Assembly: GCA_026552835.1 (NCBI GenBank)
Contig: JAPMTY010000131.1
Location: 1-13,635, forward strand
Direction of reading: 5' to 3'
Source of the DNA: Candidatus Methanoperedens sp.
GTDB taxonomy: Archaea > Halobacteriota > Methanosarcinia > Methanosarcinales > Methanoperedenaceae
Length of the DNA: 13,635 nt
In this document: piece after piece, positions 1-7,195 of the stretch
Numbering within the stretch: position 1 is the first letter of the stretch
Layout: the number at the start of each line of letters is the position of its first letter
Notes under the pieces: model-generated
Databases searched by the model: none
The model's input: only the letters and a program-made list of their open reading frames with translations
What the model was told of the DNA's origin: nothing
Made by a program: the position numbers and the translations under genes

Positions 1-142
1 GCTTGAGTCCTGATGGACATTGAAATCATAGAACCTGGAATTAAAGAGGGACATTATTCGGCTTAATATTTGTTTGGTGTGATATAGTTATGCGATTATT
101 TTGTTCCCTTTATGGCGGGCGCAATCTTCGGTATTTTTTGAA

Positions 143-156
143 AAAAATATATATAG
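143..156 (+). promoter_or_regulatory. TATA-like box upstream of the HNH gene
   Basis: A run of A followed by alternating TA lies about 32-45 bases before the ATG at 188. This is the expected place for an archaeal TATA box feeding a transcript with a very short leader. No clear Shine-Dalgarno sequence precedes the ATG, which fits a near-leaderless mRNA. The call rests on composition and spacing alone. Confidence 0.45.
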
Positions 157-187
157 ATAGGCTTAGTTGTTGAATAGCGGAAAATGA

Positions 188-649
188 ATGCCAACTAATG
201 AAGAAAGAGATAAATCTGACATCGACAAAATTGCTTTAGACATAATAGAGAGAAAACTTGATTTGGTTTCTATAAGAGATTATTTAAAAGAGCAATTCGA
301 AAATCCAATGTGGAAGCAGCTTTTTAACAATAATTATGAAGCCTTCAAAAAAGAGGTTGACTTATCCTGTGATAAGATTCTTAACCCCGAAAAATACCTA
401 AACATATCGATTAGTCCTGATTATGAACAAAAAAAACAAAAAGACCCAAAGGATATCCAGGCTGTACCACCTGAATTAAGACAAAAGGTACTTGAAAGAG
501 ATGGTTATAAATGCGTTATGTGCGGTTCAACTAAATATCCACAGATTGACCATATAAAACCTTTCTCAAAAGGCGGAGATACAGTTTTTGAGAATCTGCA
601 GACAATGTGTAGAAAGTGTAAGCTGAGAAAGAGTATGCTTAAGAACTAA
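188..649 (+). CDS. HNH endonuclease domain protein
   Basis: A 153-residue protein with an HNH nuclease domain in its last 60 residues. Visible motifs are a CxxC pair at C109/C112, the IDHIKP core with D121-H122, the NLQTMC segment with N136, and a second CxxC at C141/C144. The cysteines would hold a structural zinc, and D/H/N form the metal-dependent active site that cleaves DNA. In the final CxxC segment the usual Asn is Lys (CRKCKLRK), a small deviation. Residues 1-90 are charged and mostly helical in appearance; I do not recognise a domain there. No methylase, integrase or terminase lies beside it, so its role (restriction-like, homing-like or mobile-element remnant) is open. It is visibly more AT-rich than the aIF5A and Hdr genes, which suggests it was acquired. 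An ATG at 184 is in another frame; the ATG at 188 is the only reasonable start. Confidence 0.85.
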   Translation: MPTNEERDKSDIDKIALDIIERKLDLVSIRDYLKEQFENPMWKQLFNNNYEAFKKEVDLSCDKILNPEKYLNISISPDYEQKKQKDPKDIQAVPPELRQKVLERDGYKCVMCGSTKYPQIDHIKPFSKGGDTVFENLQTMCRKCKLRKSMLKN

Positions 650-660
650 CTGTTGCCTTT

Positions 661-688
661 CTCAGTGTCCTCTGCGCTATCTTTGGTT
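661..688. repeat. Degenerate half-copy of the CACAGAG-type repeat
   Basis: Just after the HNH stop codon lies a 28-base stretch that matches the reverse complement of the left arm of the palindrome at 3366-3434 at 24 of 28 positions by hand alignment. Only one arm is present and there is no partner arm nearby. It looks like a decayed or partial copy of the same interspersed repeat. It ends in a T-run (687-691), which could also help transcription stop after the HNH gene. Confidence 0.6.
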
Positions 689-730
689 TTTCAAAACAAG
701 TTAATAAATCTCTGATTTATCATCGACATA

Positions 731-744
731 TTTATTATATAATA
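731..744 (+). promoter_or_regulatory. Putative TATA box of the aIF5A operon
   Basis: An AT-only block (tttattatataata) sits about 30-40 bases before the aIF5A start. A GGAG Shine-Dalgarno sequence follows at 761-764, seven bases before the ATG at 772. The predicted leader is therefore short. This is a composition and spacing call. Confidence 0.45.
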
Positions 745-771
745 AGCTGTCATGGAGCAAGGAGAATCGCA

Positions 772-1158
772 ATGAAGGAACAAGTTGAAGTACGGACGTT
801 AAAAGAAGGAAAATATGTCTTGATAGACGAAGAACCCTGTGTCATTAAAAGTATTTCTCATGCAAAAACCGGAAAACACGGCTCGGCAAAGGCCAGGATT
901 GATGCTATCGGCATATTTGACAATTCCAAGCGTTCAATCGTAGCACCGGTTACGGATAAGATATACGTCCCGCTTGTAGAAAGGAAAAACGGGCAGGTAT
1001 TATCAGTAAAGGGCGATGTTGTCCAGATAATGGATAACGCCGATTATGCCACGCTTGAACTTAAAATACCTGAAGACCTGAAAGGCAAAATAGAGGCAGG
1101 AAAAGATATATCTTATTTGAACTCGATGGGGAAAATGAAAATAGACATGCGTACCTGA
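772..1158 (+). CDS. eif5A: Translation initiation factor 5A (aIF5A, hypusine-containing)
   Basis: A 128-residue aIF5A, the archaeal homologue of eIF5A, which binds the ribosome and relieves stalls during peptide bond formation. The hypusination loop is intact: SHAKTGKHGSAKAR, in which K35 (the Lys of TGKHG) is the residue converted to deoxyhypusine or hypusine. The N-terminal SH3-like domain spans about residues 1-70 and the OB-fold domain about 72-128, and the length is typical for archaea. The start is supported by GGAG seven bases upstream. The next gene begins on the base directly after the stop codon, so the two are co-transcribed and probably translationally coupled. That gene is an agmatinase-family ureohydrolase, which fits the need for a polyamine-type donor to modify K35. 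No deoxyhypusine synthase gene lies in the window. Confidence 0.97.
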   Translation: MKEQVEVRTLKEGKYVLIDEEPCVIKSISHAKTGKHGSAKARIDAIGIFDNSKRSIVAPVTDKIYVPLVERKNGQVLSVKGDVVQIMDNADYATLELKIPEDLKGKIEAGKDISYLNSMGKMKIDMRT

Positions 1159-2019
1159 ATGCAAAATACTCTTTTTGCAGATGCAAACTCTGACTATATA
1201 AAAGCCAGATACGTAATCTGCGGCGTACCCTTTGACGGCACCTCAAGCTTCAGGCTGGGAAGCAGTCTCGCGCCGCAGGAAATAAGAGATGCCTCATACA
1301 ATTTCGAGACCTACAGCAGCTTTTTTGATTTTGACCTTGCGGATGCGGATATCCATGATGCTGGCGACCTTGATGTGGCGAAGGATATAGATTCCACTCT
1401 TGAGATGATCTCAGCTCATGCCGGGAATTATGTTAAAGATGGAAAAATCCCGATAATGCTTGGCGGGGAACATTCACTTACCTACCCGTTCGTTAAGGCA
1501 TGCCGGAATAAATATCCCGATATTGGATTCGTTGTTCTTGATGCTCACATGGATTTGAGGGAAGAATTCCACGGAGAACGAAACAGCCATGCATGCATCT
1601 CAAGACATATTCTTGAAAATGTAACCCAAAGATACGTTTCAATCGGAATAAGGAGCGGGACGCGTGAAGAGTATGACTATGTCAAAGAGAACGGGATTAA
1701 AGTGTTTTCTGCCGATGATGTGGAAGCGGAGGGCATCGAAAAGATAGTCTCCGGGATCCGGGATTATATCAAGGGTCCTGTTTATCTTTCCATAGACATG
1801 GATGCGATAGACCCCGCATACGCGCCTGCGCTCGGGACGCCTGAACCTTATGGGATAACGCCGCGCGACGTGAGGGCTGTAATCTCCTGCCTTGCGCCAG
1901 ATATAGTGGGATTCGACCTTGTCGAAATAGCGCCTGCTTATGATTCAGGCAATACCGCCCTTCTTGGCGCAAAGCTTGTCCGCGATTTTATCATGGCGAG
2001 TGCAAAAGCACGATTATAG
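1159..2019 (+). CDS. speB: Agmatinase-family ureohydrolase
   Basis: A 286-residue member of the arginase/agmatinase fold, of usual family length. The binuclear Mn site is complete: H105 in GGEHS, D128, H130 and D132 in DAHMD, and D213 and D215 in SIDMDAIDP. The family hydrolyses a guanidino group, releasing urea; agmatine to putrescine is the classic reaction. In Thermococcus the related enzyme acts on N1-aminopropylagmatine, and in haloarchaea a SpeB-like enzyme next to IF5A has been tied to hypusine formation from an agmatine-derived intermediate. The gene starts with no gap after aIF5A, so all three substrates are possible: agmatine, aminopropylagmatine, or the modified IF5A lysine. Its last six bases overlap the 3' end of the convergent dehydrogenase gene. 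The family is certain; the exact substrate is inferred. Confidence 0.93.
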   Translation: MQNTLFADANSDYIKARYVICGVPFDGTSSFRLGSSLAPQEIRDASYNFETYSSFFDFDLADADIHDAGDLDVAKDIDSTLEMISAHAGNYVKDGKIPIMLGGEHSLTYPFVKACRNKYPDIGFVVLDAHMDLREEFHGERNSHACISRHILENVTQRYVSIGIRSGTREEYDYVKENGIKVFSADDVEAEGIEKIVSGIRDYIKGPVYLSIDMDAIDPAYAPALGTPEPYGITPRDVRAVISCLAPDIVGFDLVEIAPAYDSGNTALLGAKLVRDFIMASAKARL

Positions 2020-3288
2020 GTTCCCGCGCAGCCTTTCTGCGTACAGTATTCTTTTCACTGCAAGCTGGTACGCCGCCGTCCTCATGCTGCAATTCTCTTC
2101 CTGGCACAATGCATTTACGTCATTGAATGAAGTTACCATGACTTTTTCAAGCTTTTCAAGGACTTTATCTTCCTCCCAGTAATCATTATTCAGGTTCTGG
2201 CTCCACTCAAAATAACTCACGACCACGCCGCCCGCATTGGCGAGTATATCGGGTATGAGCATTATTTTCTTATCTGAAAAAACAGTATCAGCCTCTATCG
2301 TTGTCGGCGCATTGGCAAGTTCCAGGACTATTTTTGCTTTCACATCTGCTGCATTTCTCTCATTGAGCTGTTCGGAAAGCGCAGCAGGAATCAGGATATC
2401 GCAATCACTGATAAGCAATTCCTCATTTGATATGTTTTTACTCCCCGCAAAATCAACGACGCTTCCTGATTGTTCCTTATGCTTCATCACAGCAGGTATA
2501 TCAAGACCGCCTTCCGTAATGATCCCGCCTTTTGAGTCGCTAACCGCTATGATCTTATATCCTCTCTCATGGAGTATCCGGGCGGCATTTTCACCAACAT
2601 TCCCAAACCCTTGTATAGCGATATTGACTTCCTGTTTCCTGATTCCCCTCTTTTTCAGGGCTTCTTCAAGAACAAGTATCCCGCCAAGCGAAGTGGAATA
2701 GCTGCGCCCTTTGCTTCCGCCGAGTTCAATTGGTTTCCCTGTCACCATGGCAGGCGTATGTTCGCCTTTTATCCTCTCATATTCATCCAGTATCCAGGCC
2801 ATGATTTTTTCATCTGTATAAACATCAGGCGCCGGGATATCCTTGTAAGGCCCTATGTAGTCGGAGATGGCGCGGATATAACTCCGGGTAAGTCTTTCAA
2901 GCTCATGCCTGCTCAGTTCCTTGGGATTGACCACTACGCCGCCCTTTGAGCCTCCAAATGGTATGTTTACAACAGCGCATTTGAGCGTCATCAGGAAAGC
3001 CAAATCCCTGACATCGTCAAGTGTCAATTCAGGATGAAACCTTATGCCGCCTTTGGCTGGACCTCTTGCATCATTATATTGTACCCTGTACCCCAGAAAC
3101 ATTTTTGTTTTCCCTGAGTCCAGTTGTACAGGGAAATGAACCGTGAACGAACGCCTTGGCATATCCAGGAGGTCAAGTTCTTCTCCTGAAAGCTTAAGGT
3201 AACTGTACAGGTCCTCCAGTTCACTGATGCATTTTTTGCACAGGTTTTCTTCGTCAGCATGTATTCTTTCGTGATTTTTGATTATCAT
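2014..3288 (-). CDS. gdhA: Glutamate dehydrogenase family enzyme (Glu/Leu/Phe/Val dehydrogenase)
   Basis: A cytoplasmic enzyme for reversible oxidative deamination of glutamate to 2-oxoglutarate and ammonia with NAD(P). From the ATG at 3288 it has 424 residues, the usual size of hexameric GDH. Conserved residues keep family spacing: K79 in PAKGGIRFHP, K103 in TLKCAV, catalytic K115 in PFGGSKGG, and D155 in PAPDVYTDE. The C-terminal Rossmann domain carries GFGNVG at 227-232. An in-frame TTG at 3297 would add three residues, but it abuts the AAGGAGG Shine-Dalgarno sequence (3298-3304) with no spacer, whereas the ATG at 3288 has a 9-base spacer; I therefore chose the ATG. It converges on the agmatinase gene with a 6-base overlap. 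The cofactor preference and strict glutamate specificity cannot be read from the sequence with certainty. Confidence 0.95.
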   Translation of the reverse strand: MIIKNHERIHADEENLCKKCISELEDLYSYLKLSGEELDLLDMPRRSFTVHFPVQLDSGKTKMFLGYRVQYNDARGPAKGGIRFHPELTLDDVRDLAFLMTLKCAVVNIPFGGSKGGVVVNPKELSRHELERLTRSYIRAISDYIGPYKDIPAPDVYTDEKIMAWILDEYERIKGEHTPAMVTGKPIELGGSKGRSYSTSLGGILVLEEALKKRGIRKQEVNIAIQGFGNVGENAARILHERGYKIIAVSDSKGGIITEGGLDIPAVMKHKEQSGSVVDFAGSKNISNEELLISDCDILIPAALSEQLNERNAADVKAKIVLELANAPTTIEADTVFSDKKIMLIPDILANAGGVVVSYFEWSQNLNNDYWEEDKVLEKLEKVMVTSFNDVNALCQEENCSMRTAAYQLAVKRILYAERLRGNL

Positions 3289-3297
3289 ACTTTCCAA

Positions 3298-3304
3298 CCT
3301 CCTT
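3298..3304 (-). promoter_or_regulatory. Shine-Dalgarno sequence that decides the gdhA start
   Basis: On the minus strand this reads AAGGAGG, a near-perfect anti-16S match. It ends directly before a TTG codon and nine bases before the ATG at 3288. The spacing selects the ATG as the start. Confidence 0.8.
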
Positions 3305-3365
3305 GATGGTTATTTGATTTGCCTGCCATAAGAAAGTTTGCATGGAAGAAATTTTCTGGATTTGA

Positions 3366-3434
3366 AACCACAGAGAGCACAGAGGACACAGAGTAAAAAC
3401 GCAACTCTCTGTGCTCTCCGTGTGCTCTGTGGTT
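3366..3434. repeat. Imperfect palindromic CACAGAG-type repeat
   Basis: Two arms of about 28-30 bases, 3366-3393 and 3405-3434, form an imperfect inverted repeat around an 11-base loop. The outermost ten bases, AACCACAGAG against CTCTGTGGTT, pair perfectly; the inner parts pair with mismatches and a 2-base offset. Each arm is built from tandem short units of the CACAGAG/CACAGAGG kind. A degenerate half-copy lies at 661-688. The element sits in the gap between gdhA and tRNA-Pro. Elements of this look are common intergenic repeats in environmental prokaryotic genomes. It could fold as a hairpin in RNA read from either strand. Confidence 0.75.
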
Positions 3435-3442
3435 ATTAACCT

Positions 3443-3455
3443 AAAAAAATAAAAA
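3443..3455 (-). terminator. Oligo-T terminator downstream of tRNA-Pro
   Basis: On the minus strand, about 24 bases beyond the 3' end of tRNA-Pro, there are two T-runs, five T and seven T, separated by one A. Intrinsic termination in archaea depends on oligo-T in the non-template strand, so this is a good candidate end for the tRNA transcript. It would also help separate that transcript from gdhA, which lies downstream on the same strand. Confidence 0.55.
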
Positions 3456-3478
3456 GTCTCACTCATGAAGAACTTAAA

Positions 3479-3553
3479 TGGGATAGCGCGGATTTGAACC
3501 GCGGTCTAAGCGTCCCAAACGCTCAAGGATGGACCAGGCTACCCTACTATCCC
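3479..3553 (-). tRNA. tRNA-Pro (anticodon UGG)
   Basis: The minus strand folds as a cloverleaf. The acceptor stem is GGGATAG paired with CTATCCC (3547-3553 with 3480-3486), and the T arm is CGCGG-TTCAAAT-CCGCG. The anticodon stem is GAGCG paired with CGCTT, closing the 7-base loop TTTGGGA, in which TGG at 3515-3517 is the anticodon. The discriminator base is A (3479) and no CCA is encoded. There is no intron. A TATA-like box lies about 30 bases upstream and a T-rich terminator follows the 3' end. Confidence 0.95.
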
Positions 3554-3577
3554 TTCGGGTGGCTCAATAACAGCGTG

Positions 3578-3590
3578 ATAAGATAAAATC
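3578..3590 (-). promoter_or_regulatory. TATA-like box of tRNA-Pro
   Basis: On the minus strand an AT-rich block reading approximately GATTTTATCTTAT is centred about 30 bases before the tRNA 5' end at 3553. This is the standard archaeal distance for a TATA box driving a tRNA gene. Confidence 0.5.
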
Positions 3591-3597
3591 TTTGCCC

Positions 3598-3843
3598 TTA
3601 TTCACGACATTTTTCTTTCATGCCATACTTCATGCCCCAGGATGCCCACATCAAACTCAATAAGGCTATCATTGCAAGAATGACGACAACGATAACGGCG
3701 ATTTTTTGAAAGGTGCTGAGTGACGCGGTGAAGAATGCAACGTAAATTATTGCAAATATCAACCCGCCAAATAGAACTATTATGGATAAAGCGACCCTTA
3801 GCGCAAGTCCCGGCGGAGCTTCTTTCATTTCATTTTGGTTCAT
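3598..3843 (-). CDS. Small two-helix membrane protein, unknown function
   Basis: An 81-residue protein that I do not recognise. After a short polar N-terminus (residues 1-14) there are two long hydrophobic segments, about residues 16-39 and 46-68, joined by a short turn. A Lys/Glu-rich tail follows. This predicts a hairpin in the membrane. The start is well supported: GGGAGGG on the minus strand (3852-3858) sits eight bases before the ATG at 3843. It lies 44 bases upstream of the tRNA-Pro 5' end on the same strand, and no functional partner is evident. Confidence 0.75.
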   Translation of the reverse strand: MNQNEMKEAPPGLALRVALSIIVLFGGLIFAIIYVAFFTASLSTFQKIAVIVVVILAMIALLSLMWASWGMKYGMKEKCRE

Positions 3844-4047
3844 ATATCATGCCCTCCCGATATATATCCAGATTTTAAGCAATATCATTCCTAAACCTCT
3901 CCTAATAGATTGTATGACGGCTGAGGGAGTAATAGTTTTCGATGTAATCCGGCGAAACTTTTTCAAATATACAGCAAACAAAAATCAGGCGGAAATTTCA
4001 AGGTAAGTAGTAGTTTTAAATGATAATGAGATAATATAAAATTTTAA

Positions 4048-4776
4048 ATGGAAAAAAAGAGGAATAATAACTTGTCTGAGGGTACTAAGTATCCAGATTT
4101 TATCAAGAATGTGATGAGAGAGAATGATGATTTTCTTAAAAAATTTGCCAAGGAAACAAACAATGAAGTCTCAGAACTAATGAACGATTCTGTAGATTAT
4201 ATGAGTTTTTTTGCGAAAAAAGGTGAAGAAAATTGGGCTAAATCTACGATGGCTTTTTTCACTATCCATATGCTTATGCCATTGAGTTATGCGATTTATG
4301 TGGATTTATTAGCTGGAAACATAGTTGTATGTTTTATGGAGCTTAGGCTGATGCTCGAATCGCTTGCGAAATGCTATCTCGCAGATTTAAAATATCCAGA
4401 TAGTACTTTTTTCCAAGAAAAACTCGAATTATTAGAAAAAGAGACGAAATCGAAGAATGGTAAGACAATATCAAAAAGAGAATATGACTTCATGAACGAG
4501 TTTGATAAAGAGCTTGGCTTTAATGAGTGTTCCATTAAACTATGGGGGAAACTTTCTAAAGATTGGGTTCATACAAAAGGAATTATGGACAAAGTTGTAT
4601 ATCAAATAGCTGAGAAGTCGAATGTACCTCCTTGGGGTTTAGTAATACCGTGTAACTTTTTGAAGGCTGATTTGGAAGATATTGAAGAGTTACACAAGCG
4701 GATATCTCAATTTAGAAATTTATTAAAAATTACAATGAAGAATTACAAACAAGAATTTAGTTTTGAAAAAATATAA
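4048..4776 (+). CDS. AT-rich orphan gene, unknown function
   Basis: A 242-residue protein that I do not recognise. It begins with a charged helical region (residues 1-60). A hydrophobic stretch follows at about 66-97, either buried helices or one membrane helix, and runs into an Arg-rich helix (ELRLMLESLAK, 98-108). The rest is mixed charged helix with a WG/PPWG-containing segment near 165-200. The helical ELRxxxES pattern is reminiscent of abortive-infection or DUF-type helical proteins, but this is only an impression. Base composition is clearly more AT-rich than the Hef and Hdr genes and resembles the HNH gene near the left end, so acquisition is plausible. A TTTTAAAT block about 30 bases before the ATG could be the TATA box, giving a leaderless mRNA. 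It stands alone, convergent with hef. Confidence 0.75.
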   Translation: MEKKRNNNLSEGTKYPDFIKNVMRENDDFLKKFAKETNNEVSELMNDSVDYMSFFAKKGEENWAKSTMAFFTIHMLMPLSYAIYVDLLAGNIVVCFMELRLMLESLAKCYLADLKYPDSTFFQEKLELLEKETKSKNGKTISKREYDFMNEFDKELGFNECSIKLWGKLSKDWVHTKGIMDKVVYQIAEKSNVPPWGLVIPCNFLKADLEDIEELHKRISQFRNLLKITMKNYKQEFSFEKI

Positions 4777-4885
4777 CTACAATTTACTATAACTCCGTAC
4801 TATGACATGGCCTGCATAACGAACTTTGATTTCGTATGATTGGAAGATGATAGCGACTTTGGAATTTTAAAAATCAGACGAATTT

Positions 4886-7180
4886 TTATCCTTTATACTC
4901 CCCGCCCACGACTTCCCTTATCCTGTCCGCAGTCTTTGGTCCCACAAGTTCGACTTTCATAAGCTCTTCGCGCGATGCTGCCATAATCCGTTCTACGGTG
5001 CCAAAATGCCGTAGCAGGTTCCTCGCCACAACAGGTCCTATCTCGGAAATGGCTGATACAAGATATTCCTGCTGTTCCGGAAGAGTGGAAGCTGTTTTTT
5101 TGCCGTGAAGGTTAATTTCCCGCTTTGAATCCACCTGTTCCCTTTTCGCTATAACGCTAATCAGCGCCGCAGTATCCTCTTCATCCCTGCTGAAGATGAT
5201 GGGGATCCCGAAGTCAATTGTAATAGCGGCAAGCACCCCGCGTATAACATTGGGATGCACCCGCCTTGCCGTATATATCCCCTCACCTTCGATAATCATT
5301 AAAGGACGCTCATACGCGCGTTTAAGGTCTGATACCTGTCCGAACAAATCCCTCCCGTCAAGCAATGTACTCAGGAAATCTTCTGCGGTCTTTCTTTCGA
5401 TACCCACCCTGTCGCTGACCACATAGTCCCCTACTTCAAGTGTAGTCAACGTTACATCCGTTCCAAGTTTCTCAAGCGTGTGGACAACATGGGAGCGGAT
5501 TTCCCTCTGGTCAACCATGACTTTAACAACGGCGCTGGTTTTTGATTCCTGCGTTTGCTGCGCCGGGAAATCCACAAGTTTTGTCTGCCCGGCTGCCGCA
5601 TCCTGGAGGTTCCCTTCCCCGACAGGAAGTTTCTCTTCCACTGGGGCTTCCGGTTCCAGTTCCAGGTTTTTCATCGTCCTGAACATGTTTTTCTCTTTGC
5701 GGTTGCTGCTCCAGTGATACGCCTCGTCCTTTGACCCTTTCGCCATCAGGACAACGACGCGACCGGCATGTTTCCTTCCTGTCCTTCCTTTTCTCTGGAT
5801 GCTTCGTATCTCCGAAGGGACTGGCTCGAAAAACACCACAAGGTCGGTTGAAGGTATATCCAGCCCTTCCTCTGCAACCGAGGTAGCCACAAGCGTATTA
5901 TATTCTCCATCCTTGAATTTCTGGATAATCTCTACCTGCTGTTTCTGGGTAAGACCGGTATCCTTGTACCTGCTCGCCTGTCCCACGAACCTGACTGGTT
6001 TTATTCCCTCCACTTCCTTAAGTGAACTGGCGACAAGTTCAGCCGTATCCCTGTAGTTTGTGAAAACGATAACCCGTGATTGCGGATTCTCAAGCACCTG
6101 TTTTGCAACGAGTTCTTTTACCACATTGAGTTTCGGATTGTTCCCGTCGCAGCCCCCGAGATGGTGCACTGCCTGGCGCATGCTCAAATCATCCATCAGG
6201 CGTTTTGCAGCTTTGCTCCCGCTTTTTGATCTTGCCTCGTTCTCAAGCCGCTCAAAATATTTCGATAACGCAGACGCACCCTGTGTTTCCGAGAGCTCGA
6301 TGGCATGGCTTACCTTGAAGACTTCAGCAAGGAGCGAGGTTCCCTGGTAAACTTTCTGGTCTGGGAATGAACGAAGCTGCGACTGGAGCCGCGCCTGTAA
6401 ATCAAGCATTTCCCTTTTTGACAACCTTGTCTGGTAATTTGAAATGAAACCGAGTTCACGCAGCTTGCTTAACCTGTCCGAAAGGACTTTGTCCATCAAC
6501 AGCTTCAATCCTTTTATCTCAACCGGAATAGGTACAAACTTCCACTCGATATCCTTATCAAAAATATAAGGGCTGACATCAGGGTCGGAATCCGTCCTCA
6601 TTTCGACTGATTTGATATGGAGGTTTGTACACACTTCCTGTATTTTTCCCTGGTTGCTTCCCGGGCTTGCCGTAATGCCGAGAACGAGAGGGTCATGGTT
6701 CTGCACGTTGTATTTCTCTGCAATATACACATACGAGTAATTCCCTGTTGCCCTGTGCGCTTCATCAAAAATTATGCATGAAACTTTTTCAAGATTGATT
6801 TTTTTACCGAGTAAGTCATTCTCAATAACCTGCGGCGTGGAAACCACAAGCTGCGCATTCTCCCACATATCAGCCCTTTTATGGGGAGGCGTATTTCCCG
6901 TGAACAGCGTGATATTTTCAGGCGGAATATTGAGCGTACTTTTAAAAAATGCGGCATGCTGTTCAACAAGCGGTTTTGTCGGGGAAAGAAGCAGGACTTT
7001 TCCTTTCGGAAGCCGTGAAACCATAACCAGCAGGGCGACTACGGTTTTCCCAAGACCTGTAGGAAGAACGATGAGAGTCGATTTCCTGATAGCCTCCCCG
7101 GCAAGTGCAAGCTGGTATAATCTCTTCTCGACTATATCGGGTTTTAAAAGGGGATGATTAATGTATTCCGTATCAATCAT
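4886..7180 (-). CDS. hef: Hef: archaeal FANCM/XPF-type helicase-nuclease
   Basis: A 764-residue Hef, the fork-structured DNA helicase and endonuclease that processes stalled replication forks, and the same length as Pyrococcus Hef. The N-terminal SF2 helicase has LPTGLGKT (39-46, K45), DEAH (139-142) and motif VI QRKGRTGR (462-469). The helical insertion between the RecA lobes spans about 225-340. A low-complexity linker (about 507-550) holds QTKLVDFP at 532-539, which resembles a PCNA-binding PIP motif. The XPF nuclease domain follows (about 551-690) with VDQRE (556-560), GDYVVSD (584-590) and ERKTAEDF (595-602), so both activities should be intact. Tandem helix-hairpin-helix motifs end the protein (about 705-760, with EIGPVVARNL and ELVGPKTADRI). 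It starts 15 bases after a small HTH gene and is probably in its operon. Confidence 0.97.
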   Translation of the reverse strand: MIDTEYINHPLLKPDIVEKRLYQLALAGEAIRKSTLIVLPTGLGKTVVALLVMVSRLPKGKVLLLSPTKPLVEQHAAFFKSTLNIPPENITLFTGNTPPHKRADMWENAQLVVSTPQVIENDLLGKKINLEKVSCIIFDEAHRATGNYSYVYIAEKYNVQNHDPLVLGITASPGSNQGKIQEVCTNLHIKSVEMRTDSDPDVSPYIFDKDIEWKFVPIPVEIKGLKLLMDKVLSDRLSKLRELGFISNYQTRLSKREMLDLQARLQSQLRSFPDQKVYQGTSLLAEVFKVSHAIELSETQGASALSKYFERLENEARSKSGSKAAKRLMDDLSMRQAVHHLGGCDGNNPKLNVVKELVAKQVLENPQSRVIVFTNYRDTAELVASSLKEVEGIKPVRFVGQASRYKDTGLTQKQQVEIIQKFKDGEYNTLVATSVAEEGLDIPSTDLVVFFEPVPSEIRSIQRKGRTGRKHAGRVVVLMAKGSKDEAYHWSSNRKEKNMFRTMKNLELEPEAPVEEKLPVGEGNLQDAAAGQTKLVDFPAQQTQESKTSAVVKVMVDQREIRSHVVHTLEKLGTDVTLTTLEVGDYVVSDRVGIERKTAEDFLSTLLDGRDLFGQVSDLKRAYERPLMIIEGEGIYTARRVHPNVIRGVLAAITIDFGIPIIFSRDEEDTAALISVIAKREQVDSKREINLHGKKTASTLPEQQEYLVSAISEIGPVVARNLLRHFGTVERIMAASREELMKVELVGPKTADRIREVVGGEYKG

Positions 7181-7195
7181 TCTTGATTGAAAACA

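Noticed and set aside
1..66. Reading frame on the plus strand at the left edge, ending in a stop at 64-66 (MDIEIIEPGI and on), possibly the tail of a protein
   Set aside because: An in-frame TGA at 4-6 precedes it, leaving about 19 codons with no start signal. It may be a remnant, but the visible part is too short to support a gene or pseudogene call.
2237..2949. Plus-strand frames of 154 and 126 codons inside gdhA
   Set aside because: They are antisense shadows of a strongly conserved dehydrogenase gene.
3295..3297. TTG as start codon of gdhA, giving 427 residues
   Set aside because: It abuts the Shine-Dalgarno sequence with no spacer; the ATG at 3288 has ideal spacing.
3366..3434. CRISPR repeat or CRISPR-like array
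   Set aside because: There are only two inverted arms and no spacer-separated direct repeats, and no cas gene is present.
3914..4006. Short plus-strand frame before the AT-rich orphan (MTAEGVIVFD and on)
   Set aside because: About 30 codons, no ribosome binding site, no recognisable pattern; the interval 3844-4047 is better read as promoter space.
3479..4776. tRNA-Pro as the attachment site of an integrated element carrying the AT-rich orphan
   Set aside because: Integration normally occurs at the tRNA 3' end, which faces gdhA here, while the orphan lies beyond the 5' end. No integrase and no duplicated tRNA 3' end were seen.
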